A stretch of 36,785 nt of DNA from positions 1-36,785 of the forward strand of contig DIYF01000137.1 in the NCBI GenBank assembly GCA_002427745.1, read 5' to 3'. Every line of letters begins with the position of its first letter. Within the stretch, counting starts at the first letter, position 1. The position numbers were made by a program, and so were the translations under genes. The notes under the pieces were generated by a model that did not search any database, was not told the origin of the DNA, and worked only from the letters and a program-made list of their open reading frames with translations. This document shows, in pieces, positions 8,594-15,179 of this stretch. Source of the DNA: Roseivirga sp. UBA6061 (lineage in GTDB: Bacteria; Bacteroidota; Bacteroidia; Cytophagales; Cyclobacteriaceae).

Positions 8594-9613
8594 TTAGTTT
8601 TGAATACTGCTGACGGCAGCGTTGTTTTTCAGCTTATCAATTCCGGATACGATCAACTGGTCACCGGACTGCAAGCCTGCCTTGACTTGTGCCCTTTCTT
8701 CGTCTCTTCCGGTAATGCTTATGGTTTGCTTTAGGGCTTTTCCTTCTTCCATCAGAAATACATAGTAGGAGCTGCCCTGCTTTCGCAGTGCATCAATCGG
8801 TATTTGAATGCTCTCTGCGGTGGTACCCGTTTCAACCAGAATATCCACTGTGTTTCCCGCGAAACGGATATGGCTGTTTTCAAAACTTGCTGTGATCAAA
8901 AAGGCTTTGCGCCTTTCGTCTATCTGAATCGCTTTTTTTGAAATTTTCCCTGCTACCCTCTGGTCGTCTCTCAATAAATAAACCGGAGCATTTAGCTGGA
9001 TATCCGACACATCTTCGGGAATGGCATAAAACTCTACCGTTACCGTATTGGTTTGTGCCATGCTAAACAGAGGCATCTGTATACTGACTTCCTGACCTAC
9101 GGAAGTATACACCTGTGTAATGGTGCCGCTAAAAGGCGCCCGAATGGTATTAACACTTTGAAGCTGTTCCAGTGTCTTCTCTTCTATTTCCAATTGCGCT
9201 TTCAAGTCACTCAGTGATGTTTTGGCTACCGCACCGATCTTGTACAGCTCCTGTTGACGTTTGTAATCATCTTTCGTTTTGTCGATCTGAATCCTGGCCT
9301 GTGCCACCTGCAGTTCATGATTTTCAGGCGGAAATACAGCCAAAACCTGTCCCTGACTCACTTTTTGTCCGGGGGACAGGCTCAATTCTTTCAGAATGCC
9401 GGCCTGCTGCGCTATAAAATCCGTTGATTTTGAAAACTTCAATGTGCCATAAAAGGCTTTGGTTGCTTTGACAGAATCACTTTTTACGGTAGTGGTAGTC
9501 ACTGCAATGGGTTTCACCACTACCGGTTTTGTTTCCGTTTGTGTTTCCCACTCCCCGCAAGAGAAGAGCAGGCTCAGAGGTAGCGTGATTAAGAAAAACT
9601 TTATCGTTTTCAT
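8594..9613 (-). CDS. RND efflux periplasmic adaptor (membrane fusion) lipoprotein
   Basis: A 339-residue HlyD/AcrA-type adaptor that bridges the inner-membrane pump and the outer-membrane channel. A lipoprotein signal (LSLLFSCG, lipid Cys19) anchors it. A beta-strand stretch leads into the first half of the lipoyl domain (ILKELSLSPGQKVSQGQVLA, about 93-112), a short alpha-hairpin (about 113-155, ending KAQLEIEEKTLEQLQS), the second half (TIRAPFSGTITQVYTSVGQEV, about 156-178), then beta-barrel and membrane-proximal domains to the C-terminus. The short hairpin is typical of Bacteroidota HAE1 adaptors. It lies 10 bp downstream of the TolC gene and 8 bp upstream of the permease gene. Confidence 0.93.
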   Translation of the reverse strand: MKTIKFFLITLPLSLLFSCGEWETQTETKPVVVKPIAVTTTTVKSDSVKATKAFYGTLKFSKSTDFIAQQAGILKELSLSPGQKVSQGQVLAVFPPENHELQVAQARIQIDKTKDDYKRQQELYKIGAVAKTSLSDLKAQLEIEEKTLEQLQSVNTIRAPFSGTITQVYTSVGQEVSIQMPLFSMAQTNTVTVEFYAIPEDVSDIQLNAPVYLLRDDQRVAGKISKKAIQIDERRKAFLITASFENSHIRFAGNTVDILVETGTTAESIQIPIDALRKQGSSYYVFLMEEGKALKQTISITGRDEERAQVKAGLQSGDQLIVSGIDKLKNNAAVSSIQN

Positions 9614-9623
9614 TCTGATGATG

Positions 9624-10928
9624 TTAATTATTGTTTCCTAAGATTCTGTTGATTTGAATTCTGGCGATTTGCAGGTCCAGATAGCTGTTCAGGAGTGCCA
9701 GTCTGTTTTGAGTAAGCTGCAACCGGGATTCCTTAAACTGAAGTGGTGTAACTACCCCCAGGCTTAGCTGCTTTCTGAAAATGTCTATTTCAGCTTCGTT
9801 CAAAGCAATGGTCTCTTTGTTCAGCTCTATATTTTCCAGCGCCCTGCTATAGTCATTTTCGGCTTTTCTGAGAGCATTTAACAAGGTTTTGCGCCTGTTA
9901 TCCAGATGAAGCTGCGCACTCTCCTTTTGAATCTCAGCTTTAGAGATTTTGACTTTATTGCTCCCTCCCGAAAAAACGGGGATGCTCATTCTGACCTGCC
10001 CGAAAAACAGTTTGTTTCGGTTGTTTTTAAACCGGAAAGCATCGTCCTGGCCGTTATAATTGAAGGCGGTCACCAGGTTGATTTTTGGTAGCCAGAATTT
10101 TTTCCGCACTTCAAGTTGCTGACTGGCCATTTCAATTTCCTTTCTGGCAGCCTTTATCCCGGGTTGCAGTTCCAGGCTTTCCTCTACCTGATTAAAACCC
10201 GTCAGTTGCAGCTCTTCCAGATTGCCTGTAAGGATCAGGCTATCTCCGGCAGGAATGTCAGCCAGTATTTTGATCTCGGCTAAGAGGTTTTGATACTGTG
10301 TTTTGGCATTATTCACAGGTGGCAGGGTGCTTTTGTAAAGCCCTTTGGCCTGGTGTAACCGGAGCAGACTTACCTCACCTTTTTCATAGATCTCTTCTAT
10401 TTGCTCAAACTGCTCTCTTGCCAAATCGGAATTGGCTTCCAAAACCGCAATACTCTCTTTTATGAAAATGGATTGCCAGTACAAAGCCGAAGCCTGAGCA
10501 ACAATTTCTGCGCTGGTATGCTCATAATTCAATTTGGCGAGCTCCTCCGCCAGCCGGGCCAGTTTTATGCCGGCCACTGCTTCCACATCGAACAGCACCT
10601 GGCTGGCCACCGCACTTACATCTACCGTATTGTTGAAATTGGTCTGAAATTCAGAAATACCTCCAAACCCATCATTGATAAAGAGGAAGTTCTTATTGAA
10701 ATCCCGTTGGTAGCTGCCTTCTACAGAGATATTCGGTCGCAACAGCGCTTTGGCCATCGAGACATCCCGGGTTGAGATTTTTTGCTCATTAGCACTCAAT
10801 TTCAAGTCGCCATTATGCGTCTTTACAAGCGACACAAAAGTGGTAAGGTCCAGCTCTTGTGACGATAGTGGCACACAGCTGAATAAAAAAATGGAAGTAT
10901 ATAGCCCGATAATGGTTACTAGTCTCAT
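9624..10928 (-). CDS. TolC-family outer membrane efflux protein
   Basis: An outer-membrane channel of the TolC family (434 residues from the ATG at 10928). The signal peptide is MRLVTIIGLYTSIFLFSCVPLSSQ. A GTG at 10955 would add nine residues that weaken the signal peptide, so the ATG is preferred. Two internally related halves of long coiled-coil helices are visible, such as LAREQFEQIEEIYEKGEVS in the first and LNEAEIDIFRKQLSLGVVTP in the second; the end, LLNSYLDLQIARIQINRILGN, is typical. As first gene of the three-gene pump operon it has a long leader holding operator-like repeats (10974-11012 and 11106-11160). Confidence 0.92.
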   Translation of the reverse strand: MRLVTIIGLYTSIFLFSCVPLSSQELDLTTFVSLVKTHNGDLKLSANEQKISTRDVSMAKALLRPNISVEGSYQRDFNKNFLFINDGFGGISEFQTNFNNTVDVSAVASQVLFDVEAVAGIKLARLAEELAKLNYEHTSAEIVAQASALYWQSIFIKESIAVLEANSDLAREQFEQIEEIYEKGEVSLLRLHQAKGLYKSTLPPVNNAKTQYQNLLAEIKILADIPAGDSLILTGNLEELQLTGFNQVEESLELQPGIKAARKEIEMASQQLEVRKKFWLPKINLVTAFNYNGQDDAFRFKNNRNKLFFGQVRMSIPVFSGGSNKVKISKAEIQKESAQLHLDNRRKTLLNALRKAENDYSRALENIELNKETIALNEAEIDIFRKQLSLGVVTPLQFKESRLQLTQNRLALLNSYLDLQIARIQINRILGNNN

Positions 10929-10973
10929 GTGCTTTATAATTGTGTTAGTGGTCACATGGAACCTTTGATGATG

Positions 10974-11012
10974 TCAAACAATCATGTCACTGAATACCTG
11001 TTGATTGTTTGA
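10974..11012. promoter_or_regulatory. 11-bp perfect inverted repeat in the TolC leader
   Basis: TCAAACAATCA (10974-10984) and TGATTGTTTGA (11002-11012) are exact reverse complements separated by 17 bp. They sit 46-84 bp before the TolC ATG and downstream of the predicted promoter, so they could be a repressor site or an mRNA leader hairpin. There is no T-run next to the arm, which argues against a terminator. Confidence 0.45.
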
Positions 11013-11071
11013 TACACTGTCGGTTTCATCTGCTCACTGCTTGTCGTACAAAAGCTGTTACTGATTTTGAG

Positions 11072-11100
11072 CAAATGTATCCGGGCCATACTCTATTAAA
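11072..11100 (-). promoter_or_regulatory. Candidate promoter of the efflux operon
   Basis: Read on the minus strand, TACATTTG (11072-11079) fits the Bacteroidota -7 consensus TAnnTTTG. A TTTA (11097-11100, consensus TTTG) lies 17 bp upstream, slightly short of the usual 19-21 bp. The proximal arm of operator B starts 5 bp beyond this box, the arrangement expected for an activator that touches RNA polymerase. Confidence 0.35.
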
Positions 11101-11105
11101 GACTG

Positions 11106-11160
11106 CCCCTATAAAACGAGATATTCTTCAGGACAGGAAATGTGTCTTGATTCATAGGGA
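11106..11160. promoter_or_regulatory. Operator B: imperfect inverted repeat upstream of the efflux operon
   Basis: CCCCTATAAAAC (11106-11117) and GATTCATAGGGA (11149-11160) match the two arms of operator A at 10 of 12 and 11 of 12 positions. On the minus strand the distal arm reads TCCCTATGAATCAAGACAC (11142-11160), one base different from operator A over 19. The spacer is 31 bp here and 20 bp in A, a difference of one helical turn, so the arms keep the same relative face of DNA. Confidence 0.6.
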
Positions 11161-11309
11161 TCCTTTATAAGGGTTTGAAAATCAGACAAATAACAAAAAA
11201 CCACTTCCTGGATAAAAAATTTGGCTTTTCAGAAGCGGATGTCGCAAATGAACCTGATCAAAAAACTGAGTTAAAAAGTATGAGTGAGTTTATAAAAGCC
11301 GTTCGGTGA
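11151..11309 (+). other. Short start-less open frame before an orphan terminator
   Basis: A frame opens after a stop at 11148 and runs to a TGA at 11307-11309. The part before the stop reads like protein (FGFSEADVANEPDQK, then SMSEFIKAVR), but it has no ATG until Met at 11280 and only about 50 codons. The hairpin at 11294-11327 overlaps its end. It may be the tail of a lost gene or chance. Confidence 0.2.
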
Positions 11310-11327
11310 TTTCGCTGAACGGCTTTT
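11294..11327. terminator. Strong hairpin with T-run, orphan
   Basis: AAAAGCCGTTC (11294-11304) pairs perfectly with GAACGGCTTTT (11317-11327) around a 12-base loop, and T residues follow on the plus strand. It looks like a good intrinsic terminator, but no plus-strand gene lies upstream back to 10956. It may insulate the SDR gene, end a small RNA, or mark a deleted gene. Confidence 0.65.
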
Positions 11328-11364
11328 TATTTGCTCTCAAAGTCTGCTAAATTCATTTACCAAT

Positions 11365-12057
11365 ATGATGGATCAACAGCAAAAAACAGCACTGGTTACC
11401 GGAGGAAACCGGGGTATCGGATCAGCCATTGTCCGGGGACTGGCAAAACTTGGCTACCGTGTATTACTGGGCAGCCGCAATCTGACGGCAGGCAAAGAAG
11501 CCGCTTCGACCATGGTGGGTGATGTAATTCCGGTGGAGCTGGATTTATCCGACAGAGAGGTCCTCAAAAACCAGGTTCAGTCAATTCTTGAAAATCACCC
11601 TGCCATTGACGTATTGGTCAACAATGCCGGTATTCTGGAGTATGGCAGCCTGCTGGAGATTAGCGAAGAGCAGTTCTACCGATCTGCCCGGGTCAATTTT
11701 GAAGCCCCCTTTGACCTGATCCGACTACTTACCCCCGGCATGGTCCAAAGGAAGTACGGCCGCATCGTAAACCTTTCTTCAGGCTGGGGAAGTTTTGACG
11801 AAGGCCTGACCGGCCCCTCTGCCTATGCCGTGAGCAAAGCGGCACTGAACGCCCTCACGCTGACACTTTCTCAAAGTCTGCCACAATCTGTTAAAGTCAA
11901 TTCCATGTGCCCGGGCTGGGTAAAAACAGATATGGGAGGAGCAGGTGCTACCCGATCGCCAGAAGAAGGAGCTGCCACAGCCATCTGGCTGGCAACACTT
12001 CCGGACAATGGACCCTCCGGAGGGTTTTACAGAGACAAGCGACTGATCAGGTGGTGA
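11365..12057 (+). CDS. SDR family NAD(P)-dependent oxidoreductase
   Basis: A 230-residue classical short-chain dehydrogenase/reductase. The cofactor motif TGGNRGIG is at 12-19, followed by Arg38 in LLGSRN, which favours NADP(H). NNAG is at 86-89, the catalytic serine in NLSSG at 138-139, and YAVSK at 154-158 supplies catalytic Tyr and Lys. The carbonyl-reductase-like ending (CPGWVKTDMGG, then GGFYRDKRLIRW) and short length match small cytosolic aldo/keto-reducing SDRs. Substrate not deducible. Two ATGs open the frame; the second (11368) is equally possible. The gene is monocistronic, divergent from the efflux operon and separated from it by the hairpin at 11294-11327. Confidence 0.9.
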   Translation: MMDQQQKTALVTGGNRGIGSAIVRGLAKLGYRVLLGSRNLTAGKEAASTMVGDVIPVELDLSDREVLKNQVQSILENHPAIDVLVNNAGILEYGSLLEISEEQFYRSARVNFEAPFDLIRLLTPGMVQRKYGRIVNLSSGWGSFDEGLTGPSAYAVSKAALNALTLTLSQSLPQSVKVNSMCPGWVKTDMGGAGATRSPEEGAATAIWLATLPDNGPSGGFYRDKRLIRW

Positions 12058-12321
12058 TACCACTGGTTCTTTGGCTGTAAGTCTTTGAGGTGTTTTAGCA
12101 GGACAGTTACCTTAAACTAAATGGGCATAGGCTATTCCTCTCAAGCTTCACACCGATTATAATGTCGATAAAACATTTCTGTAGCGCAACCCGGGGCCAT
12201 GGCGGACACTAAGTGAATCCGGACATTTCCAATTAGCTCATAACTCGTCCGATGTCGGTGTTGCATTAATTTCGAAAAGCCCTTAAATGAACCGTGCCTC
12301 AGGGTTTGCATCAGTATGAAT
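12058..12321. other. Intergenic region between convergent genes, no gene seen
   Basis: No credible coding frame or clear terminator was found. Short frames on both strands are broken by stops. The stretch around 12198-12260 has several GTCCG-type words in both orientations, with no structure I can assign. Confidence 0.3.
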
Positions 12322-12747
12322 TCATGCTGTCGGGGAAAAATACTGTTCAGGATGTTGTTGTCTTTTCAAGGCCCCTGTAAATCTTGCACCCGGTTCCATT
12401 TCCAGTACATCACAGATGATTTTTCCTTTGACAAACGAGTTATCCAATAAGGTCACCACACCTTTGGCCCTGATTACTCCGGAAAAAGAACCTCCAATGG
12501 TAATATTCATGGCTTGTAATTCAGCCTCCAAAACGGACTCCTCAAGCGTGATGATCCATCCCGTGCTGACGAGCTTTCCCTCAAAGTAACCCTGAATACA
12601 AATGTCCTTTGATACGACTACTCCATTGGTCTGACAAAGCTCAGGTATGATGCATACTTCAGCAAATTTCTCTAAGCTCATAGTCTCTCCCGTAATTTCC
12701 TCCCAAAACTTAATTACTGAATTGGCGTTAAGGCGATTTTTTTTCAT
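12322..12747 (-). CDS. Bactofilin-like polymer-forming cytoskeletal protein
   Basis: A 141-residue protein whose residues about 45-128 form the repetitive right-handed beta-helix of bactofilins: regular short strands such as ICIQGYFEGKLVSTGWIITL, then MNITIGGSFSGVIRAKG, with the typical ending VKGKIICDVLEMEPGARFTG. Bactofilins polymerise without nucleotide near the inner membrane and organise wall synthesis or cell shape. The N-terminal 40 residues (KKNRLNANSVIKFWEEITGE) are helical and not typical of the short bactofilin tails, so they may be an adaptor. It follows a small lipoprotein gene by 7 bp and is probably in its operon. Confidence 0.78.
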   Translation of the reverse strand: MKKNRLNANSVIKFWEEITGETMSLEKFAEVCIIPELCQTNGVVVSKDICIQGYFEGKLVSTGWIITLEESVLEAELQAMNITIGGSFSGVIRAKGVVTLLDNSFVKGKIICDVLEMEPGARFTGALKRQQHPEQYFSPTA

Positions 12748-12754
12748 CAGCTTA

Positions 12755-13372
12755 TTATTTGATATCGAGACGATAAATGCGGACTGGCAGGTCTTCTTGT
12801 TTGATCACATAAGCATATTGACCGGCATGAAGACTATCCGTTTGTATTTTGAGCAATTGCCTTTCCAGTTCTACTTGCCGGAACGGTCCCAGTAGTTCTG
12901 CCTTAGTAGAGTATATACCTACCCAGACTTTATTAGCAAATGAGGTATTTCCCAGCATCAGGTTGACTTGTCGCTCAGGGTTAGCAGCAGTTACGGTCAG
13001 AAACTGAGAAGAGTGCTGTCCCAGATATACTTCTGATTCGATTACTTCGCTGAAAACAACCTCCTGGAGCGTGCTTATTTTTAATCGGTAAAAGAATATA
13101 CCGAACATGGCCGTCTTATCATCAAACTCGGCAGCATCAGCACCAAGAGTGGCTATGGTTGCGAAATTTTGGGCATCTCTGCTGCGTTCGACTTCGACCC
13201 TTGTAACTTCCTGCAGATCAATAACTCCCCATTTGACCTTAATGCCAAACTTTGAAATCTCAAATTTCAGGTCCGTACAAAAATCCCCACATTCGGGGTA
13301 TGAGGTGAATGTCTTTTCAGGCTCCTGCAGGCAGGTTGAAAAGAGGATTAAAAAAGCGATGAGTTGATTCAT
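12755..13372 (-). CDS. Small lipoprotein with beta-rich domains, unknown function
   Basis: A 205-residue protein from the ATG at 13372. That start gives a clean lipoprotein signal, MNQLIAFLILFSTC; the frame stays open about 65 codons further upstream, but those residues look random. Residues about 40-110 (IKVKWGVIDLQEVTRVEVERS, then FFYRLKIS) resemble the fibronectin-like segment that often precedes T9SS sorting domains. The C-terminal part (VNLMLGNTS, then TDSLHAGQYAYVI) has the beat of a sorting-domain fold, but lacks the usual YPNP start. A lipid anchor makes true T9SS export unlikely. It is cotranscribed with the bactofilin gene, so a role in envelope or wall organisation is possible. Confidence 0.55.
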   Translation of the reverse strand: MNQLIAFLILFSTCLQEPEKTFTSYPECGDFCTDLKFEISKFGIKVKWGVIDLQEVTRVEVERSRDAQNFATIATLGADAAEFDDKTAMFGIFFYRLKISTLQEVVFSEVIESEVYLGQHSSQFLTVTAANPERQVNLMLGNTSFANKVWVGIYSTKAELLGPFRQVELERQLLKIQTDSLHAGQYAYVIKQEDLPVRIYRLDIK

Positions 13373-13655
13373 ATCTGATTGTTTTACTGCGAAAGATTGG
13401 GTAAGGACCGGGACACCATTAAAATGGTGCCCCTTCCTTGTAATAGTGCGTGGTACACCAGCAGGACGTCTTCCTGCTGTTATCTTAAGTTGATCCGTAC
13501 TGAATTCATTGTTGCTATTGGCCGGTAGCCCGGGCAACTGCCAATACCCTGAACATGTCAGATCCACATTGAGAGATACATCTCCGAATTCCGGGCTTCT
13601 CCCGGATACTTTTCATCATTCATATAAGCGAGCTGAACTTTTGATCTTAAGGTTT
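13373..13655. other. Intergenic region with two stem-loops
   Basis: Two perfect inverted repeats stand out: CACCATT/AATGGTG (13414-13420 and 13423-13429) and CAGCAGGA/TCCTGCTG (13459-13466 and 13472-13479, loop of five). Neither is followed by a convincing T-run on the minus strand. They may form the end of the DUF6089 transcript or the leader of the lipoprotein mRNA. No gene is supported here. Confidence 0.35.
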
Positions 13656-14486
13656 TCATCTCCGCCATTTTCTGCGTGGGTTCAACAATTCTGATATCTT
13701 CCCTTCTATTCTTATGCTCCAGATAAGATATGAGTCGTTTTCCCTGGGGTTGCCTCTTTGCCCCCCAATTTTTCCCGGTGAAGCACCTGTTATGTCAGTT
13801 CGATTGGAGAGAGTTCTGGCGATATCTGTTTTCAGAATTTCAGGGTCAGGATATACCGTACTTACATCGTCCAGGTAATCGGTAAAGGCAAAGCGATAAC
13901 CCCATTCGGTGATGATGTTGAAGTAGTCCAGCAATCTTATCCTTATGCCTCCGCCCAGTGGCACAACAGGCACCAGTCCCGGGTACCTGACCCCTTCGGT
14001 ACGCAGTTTTCTCAGGTTGTAAGATTTACCTTCATAGTTTACCCTTGGGTTATTGGTAGATACCCCGACAGACAAAAACAGATAAGGGTTAAAAACAGGG
14101 CGTTTTTTTGATTCAAATACAGGAATAAAAGAAAACTCGAAGCCGGAAGAGAATTCAGCATTATAGGCCTCAAAAGACAATTGCCTGAATTCCAGATCGT
14201 GCTGTCCGGTATTGTCATCTCCGCGAATGGCATAAAGGTTGAGAGCAGCTCTGAAGTTTACCTGGGGTCCGATATACTGGTTAAACTGGAAAGTCAGCCC
14301 TCCGTGTGGTACAAATATCCTCCGATGAAGATCTCCGAAATAGCTCGCGGTACTAACCCCGAACGACATATACTGCGTGTGCCTTTTGGCAAACTGATTA
14401 TAATAACTGCCCTGAGCCTGGGTGTTAAAGCCAGTCAAGATTAGCGGCATGATTAATATGATTTTACAAATTTTATTTAGTATCAT
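13656..14486 (-). CDS. DUF6089-like outer membrane beta-barrel protein
   Basis: A 276-residue outer-membrane protein from the ATG at 14486, chosen because it gives a signal peptide (MILNKICKIILIMPLILTGFNTQAQG); an upstream start at 14549 adds 21 unlikely residues. The mature protein is a run of amphipathic strands. It has the family hallmarks PYLFLSVGVSTNNP, LRTEG, PLGGGIRIRLLDYFNIITEWGYR (a long barrel signature), FTDYLDDVSTVY and NDSYL. Related DUF6089/PorG-like proteins are small barrels in Bacteroidota, some of them parts of the T9SS. Whether this copy serves T9SS is not shown, but T9SS substrates are encoded just downstream of it on the map (15180-19598). It is preceded by about 140 bp with no recognisable promoter. 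Confidence 0.8.
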   Translation of the reverse strand: MILNKICKIILIMPLILTGFNTQAQGSYYNQFAKRHTQYMSFGVSTASYFGDLHRRIFVPHGGLTFQFNQYIGPQVNFRAALNLYAIRGDDNTGQHDLEFRQLSFEAYNAEFSSGFEFSFIPVFESKKRPVFNPYLFLSVGVSTNNPRVNYEGKSYNLRKLRTEGVRYPGLVPVVPLGGGIRIRLLDYFNIITEWGYRFAFTDYLDDVSTVYPDPEILKTDIARTLSNRTDITGASPGKIGGQRGNPRENDSYLIWSIRIEGKISELLNPRRKWRR

Positions 14487-14625
14487 TTGATTCTGGATTT
14501 TTATTAAAGGCAATAGTGAACCGATCCCCTTTTCGAAAGGCAATACCATGGATTCAGAAAATGATGATGGGTAATCTGGGTTGTTTCCGGGTTAAGCTAC
14601 CGGAGTGATGATGGTGTGATGGGCA

Positions 14626-15150
14626 TCAGGCACTTATGTGCGTGTTTGAGTTCATATGGATGACTTTCCGTTTTTTATCCCATTCAGGCAATTGATAGGT
14701 ACTTATCAATTTATCCGATGCTGGTTTTAGCAAATTCTCATGTGAAATTGAGAACAATTTCTCCCGGGCTAGCCGAACGGCCTCTTCCTGAACAGGTTTC
14801 AAGCCAATATTCGTAGCATTGAGGTTACTCAGCAATACCTGGATAAAGGAACTGATCAGCGTTTCATAACACTGCCTGGAAGAAGGCAGTAAGAGTATTT
14901 TAACCTTCCTGGTGTGTAAATTCCGCTCATCGTTTTTGTTAATCCGATGCGAGTAAAGATGCAGGCTCAATACAGTGAACAACCAGAATTTCCTGATCTG
15001 GAAGGTCATGAGAATATTCAATGGGATATCACAGTAGCTGGTAAAACCCAGTGTCCGGACGAACCATCTGAATAAAGCATGTACTTGATAGTAGTATAAA
15101 ACACCATCATACTTCTCTTTGTAAAGGATATTATTTGTCTCGAGACTCAT
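14626..15150 (-). CDS. Hypothetical protein of unknown family
   Basis: A 174-residue protein I do not recognise. It has no signal peptide. Residues about 20-65 are rich in aromatic and hydrophobic residues (YYYQVHALFRWFVRTLGF, IRKFWLFTVLSLHLYSHR), which could be one or two membrane-associated helices. The rest is soluble and mixed, ending in a Lys/Arg-rich region and HMNSNTHISA. It starts 29 bp after the stop of the 1472-residue T9SS protein and may be read from the same transcript. Base use is ordinary. A chance frame is possible, but the length and spacing favour a real gene. Confidence 0.45.
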   Translation of the reverse strand: MSLETNNILYKEKYDGVLYYYQVHALFRWFVRTLGFTSYCDIPLNILMTFQIRKFWLFTVLSLHLYSHRINKNDERNLHTRKVKILLLPSSRQCYETLISSFIQVLLSNLNATNIGLKPVQEEAVRLAREKLFSISHENLLKPASDKLISTYQLPEWDKKRKVIHMNSNTHISA

Positions 15151-15179
15151 AGCTATCAGAGTTTGAGATTATTATTCTT

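Noticed and set aside
12198..12260. Several GTCCG-type words that could be an operator or attachment site
   Set aside because: The spacing and orientation are irregular, and no mobile-element gene is nearby.
13373..13567. Upstream extension of the small lipoprotein gene
   Set aside because: The extra residues look random and would bury the lipoprotein signal; the ATG at 13372 gives a clean lipobox.
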